Assembly (NCBI GenBank): GCA_040904945.1
Contig: JBBDSM010000134.1
Coordinates: 30,275 to 94,274 of the forward strand
Direction: 5' to 3'
Length of the DNA: 64,000 nt
Origin: JAWLHJ01 sp040904945
Lineage (GTDB): Bacteria > Gemmatimonadota > Gemmatimonadetes > Longimicrobiales > Gaopeijiaceae
The translations under genes were made by a program, and so were the position numbers. The notes below the pieces were generated by a model. The model made no database searches. It was not told where the DNA came from and worked only from the letters and a program-made list of their open reading frames with translations. Shown one piece after another: positions 1 to 8,281 of the stretch; the stretch's first letter is position 1, and every line of letters starts with the position of its first letter.

Positions 1-530
1 TCCTGATGGAGGAGCGCGCTCGCGCACTCACCCGAGAGGAAGAGCGCCCTCTGCCGGTCTTCCTTACCCAGGCGGGGGCGCGGCCCCACGGAATCACAGA
101 CGAGGAACCACGACCGGGCGCCGTCGCTACCGAGGGCCACGGTGAACATGCTGCCGCCATCGGCCCACGTCCTTCCCGACACCCCGGCCGAGTCGTACAC
201 GCCGGGCAATCCGATCTCCCAGGCTCGCTCGAGCGGCTCCGCCGCGAAGGAACGTCGCGGGCGGTCGACCATGAAGTCGAGCAAGACGTGCGGGTGGGGC
301 GCGGACTCGCCGTATTCGTCGATCCACACGGCTGCGGCTCGGTCGGCACCCGTAATCTCGCTGAGCTCACTCAGGTGGGCGATGACCGCGAGCCGGACGG
401 GATCACCGGCATGGATGGCGCGCGCAAGCTGGAATCTCTGCCGCCTCCGGCTACGATGCTCGGAGAGGCCGACGACTTGCGTCCGACCGGTCCGTGCCGC
501 CCCGGATTCAGCGATATTTGTCGGGAGCAT
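1..530 (-). CDS. GAF-like N-terminal region of an unidentified protein (3' end off the left edge)
   Basis: A reading frame open on the minus strand from an ATG at 530 to the window edge gives about 176 residues with no stop. It has an Arg-rich stretch (residues about 33-40), then a helical segment with LSELSEITGADRAAAVWIDE, and a beta-rich part with GSMFTVALGSDGARSWFLV. That alternation resembles a GAF-type sensor domain, which often sits at the front of HTH regulators, but I cannot name the family. Composition and codon pattern look coding, while the opposite-strand frames over the same bases are low-complexity Arg/Pro-rich. The start is chosen as the first ATG. The 3' end, which would carry any output domain, is missing. 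The gene is divergent from the EamA transporter at 586, leaving a 55-nt shared promoter region. Confidence 0.55.
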   Translation of the reverse strand, partial: MLPTNIAESGAARTGRTQVVGLSEHRSRRRQRFQLARAIHAGDPVRLAVIAHLSELSEITGADRAAAVWIDEYGESAPHPHVLLDFMVDRPRRSFAAEPLERAWEIGLPGVYDSAGVSGRTWADGGSMFTVALGSDGARSWFLVCDSVGPRPRLGKEDRQRALFLSGECASALLHQ

Positions 531-585
531 CCCTCAAGTTAGTGTCCTTCTCCGTGACGGCACAACATCTTTTCTCATCTACGGC

Positions 586-1521
586 ATGAAGCCCTCATCG
601 TCGCCGCTCGCGGCTGACCTGGGACTCCTCGGGCTCGTGGCCATCTGGGGCGTCAACTTCTCGGTCGTCAAAGTCGTGCTCCGCGAGATGGATCCGTTCG
701 CGTTGAACGCGCTGCGATTCCCTCTCGCGGCCTTCGCGTTCTGGCTCGTCCTGCGAGCGCGTGGCGGCATCAGGCGCCCCGCCTCCGAAGACGTTCCCAG
801 AATCCTGCTGCTCGGCCTGGTCGGAAACGTGGCCTACCAACTTTTCTTCATCCAGGGACTGGACCGGACGCTGGCGGGCAACGCGAGCCTCCTTCTCGCC
901 ACGACACCCATCTGGACGCTCGTCATGTCGTCGGTGGCCGGCCACGAACGTCCGAACCTCCGCGTCATGGCAGGGATCGCCTGCACGCTCACCGGTATCG
1001 TGCTGATCATCCTGGGGCGCCAAGGCGGATTGACGCTACAGGCCTCCACCCTTGGAGGGGACCTGCTCATGCTGGGCGCCGCCGTGCTCTGGTCGGCGTA
1101 CACCGTCTGGGGCCGCACGCCGGTCGCCCGCTACGGTCCTTTGCGGATGACGGCGTGGAGCCTATGGATCGCGACGCCGGTGATCGTGCTCATGGGCGTT
1201 CCGTCACTCCACTCCACCGATCTGGCCGCCGTGTCGCCGGGAGCTTGGCTCGGTGTGGTCTACGCCGGAGTCCTATCGATCGGGGTCGCCTACGTGCTCT
1301 GGTACCGGGGCGTCCAACTCCTTGGGAACAGTCGGACAGCGGTGTACTCGAACCTGGTACCCGTGGCCGCCCTGGTCACGGCTTGGCTGTGGCTCGGCGA
1401 AACACCGGCGGCCGGGCAACTGGCTGGAGCGTGCGTGATCCTCGCCGGCCTCTGGCTGTCTCGAACCGGTCACACGCCGGGGTCGAGCTCCTTGCGGTGG
1501 CGGAGTTCCGGGAACTCGTAG
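586..1521 (+). CDS. EamA-family (drug/metabolite transporter superfamily) permease
   Basis: This is an inner-membrane permease of 311 residues with about ten hydrophobic segments, made of two EamA repeats. Visible family features are the N-terminal LGLLGLVAIWGVNFSVVKV, the ALNALRFPLAAFAFWLVL helix, the NASLLLATTPIWTLVMS segment closing repeat one, and in repeat two the LGNSRTAVYSNLVPVAALVTAWLWLGE signature. The substrate cannot be told from sequence; relatives export metabolites or amino acids. The ATG at 586 is chosen because it lies directly before the first helix. A longer frame reaching back to 142 adds an Arg/Ser-rich stretch antisense to the neighbouring gene. The last 52 nt overlap the 3' end of the convergent zinc-ribbon gene. 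Confidence 0.9.
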   Translation: MKPSSSPLAADLGLLGLVAIWGVNFSVVKVVLREMDPFALNALRFPLAAFAFWLVLRARGGIRRPASEDVPRILLLGLVGNVAYQLFFIQGLDRTLAGNASLLLATTPIWTLVMSSVAGHERPNLRVMAGIACTLTGIVLIILGRQGGLTLQASTLGGDLLMLGAAVLWSAYTVWGRTPVARYGPLRMTAWSLWIATPVIVLMGVPSLHSTDLAAVSPGAWLGVVYAGVLSIGVAYVLWYRGVQLLGNSRTAVYSNLVPVAALVTAWLWLGETPAAGQLAGACVILAGLWLSRTGHTPGSSSLRWRSSGNS

Positions 1522-2243
1522 TAGATCACCCCTTCCTGGGAGATCTCCGAGCGGACGCGGAAGTCGTCGTCCATGCTGATGAGGATCTTCTCGGCCGCCG
1601 ACAGGGAGAGGTTCAGGTCCGCAGCGACCTCGCTGACGGTGAGGGTCCCCCCCTTCTGGCCGGCAAGCCGCAGGATCTTGCGCTGCAAGCCGCGCATGAC
1701 CGCCTCACGGCGTCCCTGGAAGCCCTGCCATCCCCAGTAGAAGGTCAGCGACCCGCCCATGCCGACGACACTGCCCACGGCCAGCAGGACGGCTTCGGCC
1801 TCCACGACGCCGATCAGCATCAGGAGCGTGGCGACCAGCACCATGGCCACCCCGAGGATCCTGCGTTTGATGCCGCTACTCGGAAGCGGCTCGTCCGGCT
1901 TCGACTCGATCAGCCGCCGCTCGGCCTCGGGGCCAGTCACGCTCAGGACGCGCGCGGCGTTCTCCCACCCCAGCCCGCAGCGCGGACACACCAAGTGGTT
2001 TCGCCGCGCCAGCCAGTAGAGGAGTCCGCCCAGGCCCCAGGTGAAGAGGCTCACGCCCACGGCGAGCGCCACGTGCCCGGCTCGCCTGAAATAGGGCATC
2101 CCTTCGCCCTGGTACGAGCACCTGGGACATACCTTCACGCGATCCACGCGCGGCACCAGGCCGCCACGGAGCGCGACGGCACCACACGTGGGACAACGTG
2201 TGTCGCCGGGCTCGAGGGTTTCACCACAGGTCGAGCATTGCAT
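1470..2243 (-). CDS. Zinc-ribbon, membrane-anchored protein with C-terminal winged helix
   Basis: This protein of 257 residues has an unusual layout. The N-terminus carries two CxxC knuckles (CSTCG, CPTCG) typical of a zinc ribbon, followed by a second pair (CPRCS near residue 36 and CPRCG near 84). Between and after these lie hydrophobic stretches, one around LFTWGLGGLLYWLA and a long double one around VLVATLLMLIG through LLAVGSVVGMGGSLTFYWGW. The C-terminal 65 residues (KILRLAGQKGGTLTVSEVAADLNLSLSAAEKIL) look like a winged helix-turn-helix. The ATG at 2243 puts the first Cys at residue 3; an upstream in-frame start at 2285 is less likely. A membrane-bound regulator or adaptor is possible, but no specific function is recognised. 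Its 3' end overlaps the EamA gene by 52 nt. Confidence 0.75.
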   Translation of the reverse strand: MQCSTCGETLEPGDTRCPTCGAVALRGGLVPRVDRVKVCPRCSYQGEGMPYFRRAGHVALAVGVSLFTWGLGGLLYWLARRNHLVCPRCGLGWENAARVLSVTGPEAERRLIESKPDEPLPSSGIKRRILGVAMVLVATLLMLIGVVEAEAVLLAVGSVVGMGGSLTFYWGWQGFQGRREAVMRGLQRKILRLAGQKGGTLTVSEVAADLNLSLSAAEKILISMDDDFRVRSEISQEGVIYYEFPELRHRKELDPGV

Positions 2244-2334
2244 CGGATATGGGATCACGTTTCGGGGTTCGCGGTCGACCGGCACCCGAGCTTCCCCGGT
2301 CGCAGTTTCCCTACGACGGAGCGCGTCAGAAGAT

Positions 2335-4575
2335 TCAGCGGACCCTCACGACGCGGAGCATCGCGCCGGCACCCGAGGTGAACGGGCCACCGTCCGCGCC
2401 GCCCATCGTGAGGGTCAGCGTCCCGCCGTCGGGCGGCCGAAGGCTGATGTACCGCATCGAGGAAGCGCGCAGCGTGGCCGTGAACACGAAGTCAGCATGT
2501 CCGCCCGTCGGAACATGAAAGGGGAGCAGTTCTCGCAGGAAGCCAGGCAGGTCGAAGTCGGGGTAGGTGAACGGCCCGGCCGCGTCGCCGCCGTCATCGA
2601 AGTAGACCGCGGTGGCCCATCGCGAGAAGAGCTCCCCCCACGTCGTGGCCATCTGGGCCTCGACGTTCGCGACTCCAGTAAGCGTGGTCTGCGTAAGCCG
2701 CCGGAGCACGTCGCCCCCGTCCTGCTGGTGCAGATAGAGCATGTACAGGAAGCCGGCCCCCCGCTCCGCGAGCGATCCGTTCCCGCTCGAGACGATGAGG
2801 CTGACCGTGTCCGGGCGCTCCAGGTAGAGCAGGGCCCGGCGTCGGTTTCCGTCGCGGAAGAGCTCCGCCGCCGCCGAGTCCCCGGACGCCGCATAATCCC
2901 GCGCGACCAGCTCCTCGGCCATCTGCGCCAGGCCCTCGAGCACCCACAAGGCGTCCTGTGATCCCCCCAGCCCGACCACGCGCTCGCTGAAGTGCACCAT
3001 GTGCTGGAACTCGTGCGCGAGGATCGATGGAACAACGTCCAGCACCTTCCTCTTGGAACGGGCGTCACCATGCTCGGCGTCCGGATCGGGCACCAACGCA
3101 TAGAAGACCTCGCCGGCGTTGCTGTTCGAGAGCTCCGGCAGAAGGTCGCGCCCGTAGAAGAAGCCACCCACGAAGCTGTTCGAGTCCCGAGCGGTGAGCC
3201 TGTTCACGACCGGCGTGAAGAGGATGACGACCCGGTCGTTCCCGTCGAGATCCGACGGTATGCCGAACGATTCGGTGACCCTGGGGTGGATGACGTCGTC
3301 GAAGCGAACCCCGACGTCCTCGAGGTCTCCATCTTCGAAGCCGCCCGCCGGCGCCGCGTCGTCGACGTATACCACAGCTTCGTCGCTCACGAGTCGGGCA
3401 GTCGCCGTAATCTCGTCGAATCGGTTACCTGGGTCGTCCGAGCCGTTGAACACCCAGAAGGTCCGTGAATCTCCGACGGTCGGGACCGCGGCAGGTGCGC
3501 CGGGCGCACGAGCCGCGCCGGAGGGCGGCTGGACCGCGCCCCCGCCCGAGAGCCGACGCTCCAGGATGGCAGCCTCCTCGGAGCGCAGCTTGAGATCGAA
3601 GGCACCCTGCGCGTCGGCCACGGCCTCGAGCGCGACGCTCGAGGCCGGCGCCGTGAGTCCCGCGGTGAACGGGCCGGGCGGCGCCGCCACCACCGCGTTC
3701 TGGGCCAGCCCGGCGAGGCGCATCGGGTAGCTCGCCCCGGCGACCGTTCCCGCGGCCTGCGGGATGATGATGTACTCGGCCTGCACCCCCGCGACGCGTT
3801 CACCCGAAAGCTGGACGCAGTCCATCCCTGCCGGATCGCTCAAATCAACGTATTCTCCCGGAAGCAGCGGCTCGACGGGACCGCCCTCCGTCACGTCGAC
3901 GCCGATCGTGCCGCTCGACACCGCGCCGAGCGCGACGCGGACCCGCACGTCGGCGCGCGCGGGAAGGCACAGCGGCACCTCGACTTCGAGGCTCGTCGCG
4001 GATGCCTGGAGCACGCGGGCACGGACGTTCGAGAAGTACACGAGGTTCTGCTCGGGGACCGGGCTGAAGTTCTGGCCGGCGAGCACGAGTGTGGCGCCGA
4101 CGGGCGCTTCGACAGGCTCGACGGACGTGAGTCGCGGCGTGCCGACGAGGTATGACCTCAGCTCCGCCCGCGGACCGTCCTGTTCGACGACCGTAGCGAC
4201 GATGGTGATCTGGCCCTCCGTCGAGCCGAGCCGGACGGTGATCTCGGCGGCGCCCGCCTCGTCGGTAACCGTCGCCTCGGGCCCCTCGAGCTGTGCGTCG
4301 CCGCTGGTCACGGCCCACCGGACCGTGACGTCATCCACCGGAAGCCTCGAGTCGACCTCCCGCACGATCACACGGAGCGGGTCGGAGAGCTCGGTGCCGG
4401 CCGTGGCGTACTGCTCGTCCCCTCCGGCGACGACGACCTCGAGAGGCACGAAACCCGGAGCGACCGGTTCCCTGGAGCATCCGGCCAACGCCAGGAGCGT
4501 GGCCACGACCAGCATCGGCCGGGGGTCAGCGCGCGTGGCCGGAACGCACCGCCCGGATCGGCGCCGGCCCGTCAT
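2335..4575 (-). CDS. Secreted lipoprotein, Ig-like and IPT/TIG domains plus HExxH metallopeptidase-like domain
   Basis: This is a 746-residue exported protein. The N-terminus has a hydrophobic stretch ending in a lipobox (LLALAGCSREP, Cys near residue 31), so it should be lipid-anchored. Next comes an Ig-like (Big-1 type) region (DDVTVRWAVTSGDAQLEG), then an IPT/TIG-type beta domain (SVEPVEAPVGATLVLAGQNFSP). The second half contains HEFQH at residues 521-525, followed 22 residues later by WVLEGLAQMAEE with Glu547, the H-E-H...E zinc-site pattern of M30 (hyicolysin)-like gluzincins. A peptidase or a zinc-binding surface protein is therefore likely; the substrate is unknown. The start codon overlaps the stop of the upstream SH3b gene (ATGA), which implies coupled translation. 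A longer frame running back to 4968 is antisense-like Arg/Gly-rich sequence and was not used. Confidence 0.8.
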   Translation of the reverse strand: MTGRRRSGRCVPATRADPRPMLVVATLLALAGCSREPVAPGFVPLEVVVAGGDEQYATAGTELSDPLRVIVREVDSRLPVDDVTVRWAVTSGDAQLEGPEATVTDEAGAAEITVRLGSTEGQITIVATVVEQDGPRAELRSYLVGTPRLTSVEPVEAPVGATLVLAGQNFSPVPEQNLVYFSNVRARVLQASATSLEVEVPLCLPARADVRVRVALGAVSSGTIGVDVTEGGPVEPLLPGEYVDLSDPAGMDCVQLSGERVAGVQAEYIIIPQAAGTVAGASYPMRLAGLAQNAVVAAPPGPFTAGLTAPASSVALEAVADAQGAFDLKLRSEEAAILERRLSGGGAVQPPSGAARAPGAPAAVPTVGDSRTFWVFNGSDDPGNRFDEITATARLVSDEAVVYVDDAAPAGGFEDGDLEDVGVRFDDVIHPRVTESFGIPSDLDGNDRVVILFTPVVNRLTARDSNSFVGGFFYGRDLLPELSNSNAGEVFYALVPDPDAEHGDARSKRKVLDVVPSILAHEFQHMVHFSERVVGLGGSQDALWVLEGLAQMAEELVARDYAASGDSAAAELFRDGNRRRALLYLERPDTVSLIVSSGNGSLAERGAGFLYMLYLHQQDGGDVLRRLTQTTLTGVANVEAQMATTWGELFSRWATAVYFDDGGDAAGPFTYPDFDLPGFLRELLPFHVPTGGHADFVFTATLRASSMRYISLRPPDGGTLTLTMGGADGGPFTSGAGAMLRVVRVR

Positions 4576-5636
4576 CCGCCGGCCCCGCGCTCCAGCGCGA
4601 GCAGATCGAGGATGGGCGTCGCCGTGAGCGCAGAAGACGCCCGGCGCACCCGCCCGGTCACGCGTATCAACTCGAGGGGCGTCAGGCCCTCCGCCGTCGA
4701 GAGACGGTCCGGAGGGACCGCGACGTAGACGAAGGGCCCTTCGGCCCCACCGGCGCGCCCGAGAATGAACGGCTCGCCCTCGTAGAAGTCGGTTCGAACC
4801 GCCTCGGCACGTTCCAGGGAGATGAACTGCACCGTCCAGGTGACGCGTCGGCCCTCGTGGCTCGCGCCGTCCGGCGCGGCCAGATCGTCCGGGGTGAGGT
4901 CGGCCGTAGCGCCCGCCCCGGAAGGCGGCTCGGCGTCCCCGGCGTCCGATGCCGGGCTCCACACCCACCCCTCGAGTCGCACCCGAACCCAGCTGCCCTC
5001 GCGCGCCAGCACCTCGAGATCTCCATCGACGGCGGAGGTGCCGATGGTGTCACCATCCGGTGCGCTCAGAATCGGGGTGCTCTCGCCGGCACGCAGAAAG
5101 ATGCGCACGGGGTCCACGCCGCGTGACGCCGCGGACGAGGGGACGCCAGCTCCGGAGGCCGGGTCGGGCGCACGCTGCCCGGCGGGCGTGACCGAGGGTG
5201 ACCAAATCCAACCGGTGCGGCGCACCCGCGTCCACCCCGGCTGGCTCTCGAGCTCCTCGAGCAACGTTCCCTCCTCCAACCGGGCGACGATGGCGCCGGA
5301 CGGCTCAGCCCTGAGATTCTCCCCGCCCGCCACGGACACGGTGAGGTCCATGCCTTCCCGATCCGTGGTCCGCAGCGACGCCGTCCAAACCCAGCCTTCG
5401 AGAGACGCCTCCGTCCACGATCCAGAGACACCCACCCTCGAGAGTTCGGCGCCGGCGTTCACGCGCGCCAGAACCAAACCCTGCGGCTCGCGTCGGAAGT
5501 TCTCCTCGACGTCGGCGCGCACGGTGGCCTGCCCGCTGAGCGGGGCGATGGTGAGCAGGAGCGCCGCGAGCGCGCCCGTCGAGGCGCGCGCACCCGTCTT
5601 CCACCCACCTCTACACGACCTCGGAGACCCTGTCAT
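4572..5636 (-). CDS. Exported protein with three SH3b-like repeats
   Basis: This 354-residue protein has a signal peptide at the N-terminus (ALAALLLTIAPLSGQA). The mature part contains three bacterial SH3-like units, each ending in the hallmark GW(V/I)W motif (LEGWVWTAS near residue 81, RTGWIWSPS near 144, LEGWVWSPA near 226) and each preceded by a variable-loop pattern of the type NLRAEPSGAIVARLEEG. Such units usually bind cell wall or other periplasmic ligands. The C-terminal 100 residues (WTVQFISLERAEAVRTDFYEGEPFIL) look like a separate beta domain of unknown role. The protein is co-transcribed with, and its stop overlaps the start of, the downstream metallopeptidase-like lipoprotein, so the two probably act together in the envelope. 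It is divergent from the outer-membrane gene at 5769. Confidence 0.8.
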   Translation of the reverse strand: MTGSPRSCRGGWKTGARASTGALAALLLTIAPLSGQATVRADVEENFRREPQGLVLARVNAGAELSRVGVSGSWTEASLEGWVWTASLRTTDREGMDLTVSVAGGENLRAEPSGAIVARLEEGTLLEELESQPGWTRVRRTGWIWSPSVTPAGQRAPDPASGAGVPSSAASRGVDPVRIFLRAGESTPILSAPDGDTIGTSAVDGDLEVLAREGSWVRVRLEGWVWSPASDAGDAEPPSGAGATADLTPDDLAAPDGASHEGRRVTWTVQFISLERAEAVRTDFYEGEPFILGRAGGAEGPFVYVAVPPDRLSTAEGLTPLELIRVTGRVRRASSALTATPILDLLALERGAGG

Positions 5637-5642
5637 ATTGTC

Positions 5643-5671
5643 TTGAAACGATCCCGGACGGGCGGTGTTAC
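5643..5671 (+). promoter_or_regulatory. Possible sigma70-type promoter for the outer-membrane protein gene
   Basis: TTGAAA (5643-5648), a 17-nt spacer and TGTTAC (5666-5671) form a weak -35/-10 pair in the 132-nt divergent region. It would give a leader of about 90 nt to the ATG at 5769. The -10 is a poor match, so this is only a candidate. Confidence 0.3.
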
Positions 5672-5768
5672 AAGGGCGGTTCGAGCGCTGCCGCTCGTCC
5701 TCCCAATCTGCCCGAGACGCATGGAAGCGTCAATCAATCCCGACCCTGAAGAGGAGCGCGGCACCCGG

Positions 5769-6464
5769 ATGCGGCACATTCTCCGTAGTTCGTTCCCGGC
5801 CGTTCTGGCCTTCCTGCTCGTCGGAGGCTCGACCGCGGACGCCCAGACGGTGCCGTCCCCGTTCACCTTCATCGAAGGTCGCCAGGAAGCCGGGCTCATC
5901 TTCGGCGCCGTCGACGCCGCCACCGGGCGGTTCGGTTTCGCCCCGAAGGGCGGCCGGCTGGTCGGCGGTCGCTACGGCATCGAGCTCTCGGGTCCCTTGT
6001 CGCTCGAAGGCGTGACGACGGTCATCTCCGGGGAGCGTGACATCATCAACCCGGGGCGGGACGAGGGCGACAGGGTGGTAGGCGAGGCCGACGTGCTGCT
6101 CACCACCATCGACGCGCGCTTCAAGTTCAGCCTCACCGGGGACCGGATGTGGCACCGCATCAGCCCCTTCATCGTGGCCGGCGGAGGTGTCGTCTTCGAC
6201 GCGGCGGGGGATTCCGAGGCGGACGAACTGCTCCTCCCCGAGGATCAATTCAACTTCGGCACCAGCTTTTACGGCACGACGGGGCTGGGTGTCCGCTGGT
6301 TCGTCACCGATCGCTTCGCGCTCCGCGCCGATGGCACGTTCTCGCTCTGGAAGGTCGGCACCCCACCCGGATTCAGCGACCCGGTGCGGAACTTCGTGAA
6401 CGTCCAGGAAGGCGAGTGGCTGCAATCGCTCGGGCTCACGATTTCGACGCTGATCCGCTGGTGA
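5769..6464 (+). CDS. Outer-membrane beta-barrel-type protein
   Basis: This 231-residue exported protein starts at the ATG at 5769, which gives a clean signal peptide (AVLAFLLVGGSTADAQ) with a GAGGAG-like ribosome site about 12 nt upstream. An in-frame ATG at 5721 would add a charged tail in front of the signal. The mature chain consists of alternating short amphipathic strands (GLIFGAVDAATGRFGF, DARFKFSLTG, GLGVRWFVTDRFALRADGTFSL) ending near a hydrophobic C-terminus (ISTLIRW), the usual style of small OmpA/OmpW-like barrels. No specific porin family is recognised and a ligand cannot be given. It stands alone, divergent from the SH3b gene and 19 nt upstream of moeA. Confidence 0.7.
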   Translation: MRHILRSSFPAVLAFLLVGGSTADAQTVPSPFTFIEGRQEAGLIFGAVDAATGRFGFAPKGGRLVGGRYGIELSGPLSLEGVTTVISGERDIINPGRDEGDRVVGEADVLLTTIDARFKFSLTGDRMWHRISPFIVAGGGVVFDAAGDSEADELLLPEDQFNFGTSFYGTTGLGVRWFVTDRFALRADGTFSLWKVGTPPGFSDPVRNFVNVQEGEWLQSLGLTISTLIRW

Positions 6465-6483
6465 GATACGGGAGCTTCTGACC

Positions 6484-7815
6484 ATGGCCGAGGGATCTGC
6501 TCGCTTCGAGACGCGTGCGGCCGACTGGCTGAGCGTGGACGAAGCACGGGCCCGGATTCTCGAAGGGGCCCGCCCGCTCCCGCCGGAGCAGGTATCGCTC
6601 CGTGAAGCCGAGGGGCGGGTGCTCGCGGAGCTCCTGATCGCGGGAGCTACCCTTCCCCCATGGGACAACTCCGCCATGGACGGCTACGCCGTGCGCGCGG
6701 ACGACGTCGCCGGCGCGACCGAGACGGCACCCGTGACGCTCGATGTCGTCGGACGGGTCCTCGCGGGCCACATGGACGCAGCCCCGACCGTCGGGCCGGG
6801 CCAGGCCACCCGCATCATGACCGGTGCTCCCCTTCCCCCCGGCACCGACGCGGTCGTTCGGGTCGAGGACACCGACGCGGAGTCGGAATCCGGTAAGGTG
6901 CGGGTGAGGGTCCCCGTCGAGGCCGGGCGCTACGTCCGCCCGGCCGGTCAGGACTTCCACCAAGGCGATGAGGTGTTGGAGCCCGGACGGGTAGTCCGGG
7001 CCGGAGTGATCGGCCTGGCGGCTGCGATCGGTCGTGAGACGCTTCGGGTCCATCGGTCTCCCAGCGTCGCGTTGCTGGCCACGGGGGACGAGCTCAGGGG
7101 CCCCAGCGGCTACGAGGACGTCATCCACGGGAGGGGCATCCCCGAGTCGAATCGACCCATGTTGTCGGCGATGGTTCGCGACGCGGGGGCGAGCGTCGGT
7201 CGGTCCGCCCTGGCAACCGACGACGAGGCCGAACTCGCCACCCACCTCGAGCAGTCCGGTGCGGACGACGTCCTGGTCACCATCGGAGGGGCCTCGATGG
7301 GGGAAGCCGATCTCGTGAAGCGGGTCCTCGACCGGGCCGGCTTCCGCCTGGAGTTCTGGCGATCCCGGATCCGGCCGGGGAGCCCGTTCAGCTTCGGGCT
7401 GCTCCCACGCGGCGACCGCCTCCAGCCCGTCTTCGGGCTCCCCGGGAACCCCGCCTCGGCCTTCGTGACCTTCGAACTCTTCGTTCGGCCATTCCTGCGC
7501 CGGTTGGCCGGCCATACCGCCTGCTTCCGTCCCGTCGCGAGCTGCGTGGCGGGGGACGACCTGCGGGGGCCGACCGATCTCGCCGCCTACCTGAGGGTGT
7601 GGCTCATCCGCACCACCGGAGCTTGGACCGCGAGACTCACGGGGTCCCAGGGCTCCGGGCTGGTACGGGGATTGGGCTACGCGGACGGGCTCGCGGTGCT
7701 ACCGGAAGGCACGGGAGAGATTCGCCGGGGATCGCGCGTGGACGTGCTGCTGCTGAACGGCGATGCGAGCGAGGATCACACGCAGCGGCCCCACCGCGAG
7801 GGTGCGGAAGAGTGA
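6484..7815 (+). CDS. moeA: Molybdopterin molybdenumtransferase MoeA
   Basis: This 443-residue cytoplasmic enzyme inserts molybdate into adenylylated molybdopterin, the last step of molybdenum cofactor synthesis. Family signatures visible in order are PWDNSAMDGYAV (residues about 58-69), GAPLPPGTDAVVRVEDT, the LLATGDEL motif near 200, GGASMGEADLVK near 270 and GLPGNPASAFVTFELFV near 320. The length is slightly above the usual 400-415 residues, with a hydrophilic C-terminal tail. It is followed immediately by an M23 lipoprotein gene (possible GTG start overlapping the stop), probably a positional rather than functional link. The partner moaB lies far away at 54.6 kb on the other strand, so cofactor genes are scattered here. 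Confidence 0.95.
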   Translation: MAEGSARFETRAADWLSVDEARARILEGARPLPPEQVSLREAEGRVLAELLIAGATLPPWDNSAMDGYAVRADDVAGATETAPVTLDVVGRVLAGHMDAAPTVGPGQATRIMTGAPLPPGTDAVVRVEDTDAESESGKVRVRVPVEAGRYVRPAGQDFHQGDEVLEPGRVVRAGVIGLAAAIGRETLRVHRSPSVALLATGDELRGPSGYEDVIHGRGIPESNRPMLSAMVRDAGASVGRSALATDDEAELATHLEQSGADDVLVTIGGASMGEADLVKRVLDRAGFRLEFWRSRIRPGSPFSFGLLPRGDRLQPVFGLPGNPASAFVTFELFVRPFLRRLAGHTACFRPVASCVAGDDLRGPTDLAAYLRVWLIRTTGAWTARLTGSQGSGLVRGLGYADGLAVLPEGTGEIRRGSRVDVLLLNGDASEDHTQRPHREGAEE

Positions 7816-7817
7816 GC

Positions 7818-8264
7818 ATGGCCGGCCCGACCGTCGGCGTGGCTCTGCTCGCCCTCGGCCTGGCTGGATGCAGCCTTCCCCGCTGGCCGGTGGAGGCGCC
7901 CATGACGTCTGCCTACGGCCTACGCTTCTCGGGTATCGTCCCCGGCACGCATCGCGGCGTAGATCTGGACGTCCCGCACGGGACACCCGTGAGGGCCATG
8001 GCCGACGGACACGTGCGGTACGCCGGAACCATGAGCGGATTCGGGAACGTGGTCTGGCTCGATCACGGCGGATCGGTGCTTACGGTCTACGCGCATCTCT
8101 CGGAGATCCACGTGTCCGTCGGCACGCTGGTGCGCGGCCAGTCCGTGATCGCGCTAAGCGGAGCGAGCGGCGACGTGACGGGGCCCCATCTCCACTTCGA
8201 GGTGTGGAGATGGGGCCGACCCGTCGATCCTGTCCCGCTGCTCGGTAGCAGACCGGGGAACTGA
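7818..8264 (+). CDS. M23-family (LytM-type) peptidase lipoprotein
   Basis: This small exported protein of 148 residues has a lipobox signal (LLALGLAGCSLP, Cys near residue 16) followed directly by a LytM/M23 domain. The zinc-site motifs are present: HRGVDLDVPHGTPV (H and D ligands of the HxxxD motif), DGHVRYAG, and the C-terminal HLHFEVWRWGRPVDP (HxH). The protein is nearly a bare catalytic domain, without the coiled coil of EnvC-type activators, and would cleave peptide cross-bridges of peptidoglycan. The ATG at 7818 is used; an in-frame GTG at 7812 overlaps the moeA stop and could also serve. It is convergent with etfA, 17 nt apart. Confidence 0.9.
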   Translation: MAGPTVGVALLALGLAGCSLPRWPVEAPMTSAYGLRFSGIVPGTHRGVDLDVPHGTPVRAMADGHVRYAGTMSGFGNVVWLDHGGSVLTVYAHLSEIHVSVGTLVRGQSVIALSGASGDVTGPHLHFEVWRWGRPVDPVPLLGSRPGN

Positions 8265-8281
8265 CGTCGGTCCAGCTGACC

